Shown here in pieces: positions 6,420-8,589 of a DNA stretch of 8,589 bases; the stretch's first letter is position 1; each line of letters begins with the position of its first letter. The stretch lies in the NCBI GenBank assembly GCA_002938045.1, contig PTLJ01000050.1, forward strand, positions 1 to 8,589. Reading direction: 5' to 3'. This DNA comes from Alphaproteobacteria bacterium MarineAlpha3_Bin4. Lineage in GTDB: Bacteria; Pseudomonadota; Alphaproteobacteria; Rhodospirillales; Casp-alpha2. The notes below the pieces were generated by a model. The model made no database searches. It was not told the origin of the DNA and worked only from the letters and a program-made list of their open reading frames with translations. Position numbers and translations under genes: made by a program.

Positions 6420-8485
6420 TATGCCGCCGCTAGCCACACGGCGGTGTCGTGAAACACCGCGCCACCAGCAGGCGCGCCGCGATCTGCGCTGGTCAGCGCA
6501 TTGATACCGATACCTTCCTCGAAGGCTTCGTTTGGCCAAATACCTTCGACGACGACGACGTCTGGCTGCAGGCCATCGAACGGCCGCAAGTGGACGACGA
6601 CGCTGGCGAGCTTGTTACCGAGCCGAATCCGATCACCCTCCTCTAACCCCATGCGCCGGCAAACCTCTGGGTGGACCAGCGCCGTCGGTCGCACTTCGCG
6701 ATCATGTGACGAGGGCATCTCCGTGAATGATGTGTTGAGAAAGCGGCGTGCAGTCGCGGCCACCAGCCGAAACGGACGCTCGGCGTTACTCTCGTCGATC
6801 ACCGCCATGTGGTCGGGCAGACTCGGGAGGTCGTCGACGATCGGACCTAAGGAACCCCAGTCGGGGGCAAACCGGAACTTGCTATCCGCATGGTTGAAAC
6901 CGCTCAGAAAATGCATCTCGTCGAAACTCTTGGTACAGTCAATCCAGCGCTGCTTGGCCGCCTCGTCAGCGCCAGGATAGTTGTTCGCCCGCAAAGTCGC
7001 ATCGATCAGTTCCCAGGCGGTCATAGCGAAGCCCGGGTGCTCGGCCCCAAGTCGCTCAGCCAACGCACAGATGACCTCGTGGTTGGAGCGGCATTCGCCA
7101 GGAGCTTCTATCACCGGGCGGGCAACCTGCAAGTAAACGTGGCCGCCGCCTTTATAGATGTCCTCGTGTTCCAGGAACATGGTCGCCGGCAACAAGATGT
7201 CGGCGTATTTGGCGGTTCCGGTCATGAATTGCTCGTGAACGCAGAGGAACAGGTCATCGCGTGCGAGGCCTTCCAGCACCCTTGTCGTTTCCGGGCAGAC
7301 TTCAGCCGGGTTGATATTCTGCATCAACATCGCCGTCACTGGTGGGCCGCCGAGTAAGCTCTCTTGATCACCGGTAAGCACACGCCCAATCTGCGACATG
7401 TCAAGCGCCCGGATCGTTTCGTCCTTGACGTCGAGGCCCATGATCAGGGTCATATCCGGAACGTATAAGTCCGCGTTCGAGTGCATGGCGCCGCCGCCAC
7501 GGTGCTTCCAGGCACCGGTGACTGCTGGCAGGCAGCTCACAGCGTGCATGTTGACCGCGCCGTTGCGACTGCGAGAGAAGCCATAGCCAACACGGATGTA
7601 ACTCCTTTTGGTACGCCCATAGAGGCACGCGAACTCCGTGATCTCGTCGACGGAGAGACCAGTAATCTCAGCCGCCCAGGATGGAGTGCGCGTAGTCAGG
7701 TGCTGTTGCAGGTGTTCAGGAACATCGGTGTATTTTTGCATGTAGTCGTGATCGGCAAAGTCTTCGGTGAACAATACGTGCATGACGGCACAGGCGAGCG
7801 CGCCGTCGGTACCAGGACGCGGTGCCAAGTGGATATCGGCGACTTCGGCCGTGGGCGTCCTGTAGGGATCGATAACAACCAGCTTGGCACCCCGCTTCTT
7901 GCGTGCCCGGCTAATGTGGGTCATGACGTTGACCTGGGTCGAGACAGGGTTACCGCCCCAAACGACGATTAGGTCGGCCTCTGCCATCTCACGTGGGTCA
8001 ACGCCCCAACCGGCACCAGTACCGGCTCGCCAACCGCTCCACGGCAGAGACGTGCAGATGGTCATGTCCTGATTCGAATAGCCCATAGCGTGGCGCAGCC
8101 GGTTGATACCGTCACGCTGCACCAACCCCATGGTGCCGGCGAAGTAATAGGGCCACACCGTCTCCGGCCCGAGTTGCGCAGCCGTCCGTCTGAAATTGTA
8201 GCCAATTTCGTCAAGCGCTTCGTCCCATGAAATGGGAGTGAACTCGCCGCTGCCCTTCGCCGCGGAGCGCTTCATGGGTTGCATTAGACGGTCCGGGTGA
8301 TGAACCCGCTCGCGGTACTGGGAGACCTTTGCGCAGATCACGCCAGCGGTGTAGTCGTTGTCGGCCGCGCCGCGGACCCTGCCAATGGTATGTTCATCTA
8401 ACCTCTCAACCTCGAGCGCGCAGGTGCTCGGGCAGTCGTGCGGACAAACGGAGGGCAGAAACTCTATGCTCATCGGGCTATCCAT
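6419..8485 (-). CDS. Molybdopterin (bis-MGD) oxidoreductase, DMSO reductase superfamily, substrate unknown
   Basis: This is a 688-residue catalytic-subunit-type enzyme. The N-terminus holds a 4Fe-4S site: Cys14, Cys18, Cys22 and Cys51 (C-x3-C-x3-C-x28-C), followed by Lys53. Cofactor-binding segments include VVWGGNPVSTQVN (174-186), VVIDPYRTPTAEVAD (203-217) and APRPGTDGAL (221-230). The C-terminal molydopterin dinucleotide-binding domain begins near 571 (RPFRLVAATARR) and includes HPEVCRRMGLEEGDRIRL. The Mo ligand is undecided; Cys144 in ICTSLPWSG is the best candidate by position. No Tat signal is present, so it should be cytoplasmic. No iron-sulfur, cytochrome or membrane partner gene follows. 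It may belong to a group of stand-alone COG0243 enzymes, with reductase, dehydrogenase or hydratase activity all possible. Starts at 8485 or 8473 (Met5) both fit; Met5 has GGA about 9 bases upstream. Its TAA overlaps the mipZ ATG by one base. Confidence 0.9.
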   Translation of the reverse strand: MDSPMSIEFLPSVCPHDCPSTCALEVERLDEHTIGRVRGAADNDYTAGVICAKVSQYRERVHHPDRLMQPMKRSAAKGSGEFTPISWDEALDEIGYNFRRTAAQLGPETVWPYYFAGTMGLVQRDGINRLRHAMGYSNQDMTICTSLPWSGWRAGTGAGWGVDPREMAEADLIVVWGGNPVSTQVNVMTHISRARKKRGAKLVVIDPYRTPTAEVADIHLAPRPGTDGALACAVMHVLFTEDFADHDYMQKYTDVPEHLQQHLTTRTPSWAAEITGLSVDEITEFACLYGRTKRSYIRVGYGFSRSRNGAVNMHAVSCLPAVTGAWKHRGGGAMHSNADLYVPDMTLIMGLDVKDETIRALDMSQIGRVLTGDQESLLGGPPVTAMLMQNINPAEVCPETTRVLEGLARDDLFLCVHEQFMTGTAKYADILLPATMFLEHEDIYKGGGHVYLQVARPVIEAPGECRSNHEVICALAERLGAEHPGFAMTAWELIDATLRANNYPGADEAAKQRWIDCTKSFDEMHFLSGFNHADSKFRFAPDWGSLGPIVDDLPSLPDHMAVIDESNAERPFRLVAATARRFLNTSFTEMPSSHDREVRPTALVHPEVCRRMGLEEGDRIRLGNKLASVVVHLRPFDGLQPDVVVVEGIWPNEAFEEGIGINALTSADRGAPAGGAVFHDTAVWLAAA

Positions 8486-8506
8486 TCTGACGTTCGACCG
8501 TCTAAG

Positions 8507-8535
8507 AATTTAGCCTTACGCCATCCCGCCGACAA
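8507..8535 (-). promoter_or_regulatory. Possible sigma70-type promoter of the oxidoreductase-mipZ unit
   Basis: On the minus strand TTGTCG (8530-8535) and TAAATT (8507-8512) are separated by 17 bases, each matching 4 of 6 consensus positions. Transcription would start near 8500. That leaves only about 15 bases before the ATG at 8485 but about 27 before the ATG at 8473, which mildly favours the latter start. The remaining sequence up to 8589 shows no gene that can be supported; any upstream reading frame there hits stops quickly. Confidence 0.3.
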
Positions 8536-8589
8536 CAGCTTGTACGATTTGGCTTTACTGTTGAAGACCTACTGCGGTTCTGAAATCAT

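Noticed and set aside
6420..6539. 40-residue N-terminal extension of MipZ
   Set aside because: It is arginine-rich out-of-frame reading of the oxidoreductase C-terminus. MipZ proteins begin just before the P-loop, matching the ATG at 6419.
6546..6562. GAC-type trinucleotide repeat (also near 6361-6371)
   Set aside because: These encode runs of valine in beta-strands of the oxidoreductase and MipZ. Copy number is only about four, with no sign of a microsatellite function.

Overview
The window looks like moderately GC-rich chromosomal DNA from an alphaproteobacterium. The best taxonomic clue is a clear MipZ, the ParA-type ATPase that replaces Min-type division-site control in that class. The J-domain and VWA proteins beside it also resemble families I associate with Alphaproteobacteria. 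All genes lie on the minus strand, so transcription runs from position 8589 towards 1. Coding wobble positions are strongly G/C. I see no rRNA, tRNA, CRISPR array, transposon or phage gene.

In transcription order: (1) A possible sigma70-type promoter sits at about 8507-8535. It precedes a 688-residue cytoplasmic molybdopterin (bis-MGD, 4Fe-4S) oxidoreductase of the DMSO reductase superfamily. No electron-transfer or membrane subunit follows it. (2) Its TAA stop shares one base with the ATG of mipZ (TAATG), so the two may be translationally coupled. (3) About 60 bases later come a 239-residue soluble protein with an intact VWA/MIDAS metal site and, 6 bases on, a 238-residue membrane-anchored protein with a C-terminal J domain. 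(4) After a gap with a short hairpin comes a compact nucleotide-sugar module: galU, then ugd, then a phosphomannomutase/phosphoglucomutase. (5) At the left end, a perfect TATAAT -10 box and an AAGGAGG ribosome site drive a small two-helix membrane ORF. It appears broken by a single-base shift. It is followed by the first 27 codons of a gene that runs off the window.

The three sugar genes form a pathway. PMM/PGM interconverts hexose-6-P and hexose-1-P, GalU turns Glc-1-P into UDP-glucose, and Ugd oxidises that to UDP-glucuronate. These are precursors for surface polysaccharide, LPS or exopolysaccharide. The upstream block places a redox enzyme of unknown substrate, a division-site ATPase, a metal-dependent binding protein and a membrane co-chaperone on one strand with tight junctions. 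I see no obvious new defence or mobile system. The points most worth checking are the oxidoreductase-mipZ coupling, the VWA/J-protein pair, and the frameshifted small gene with its strong promoter.
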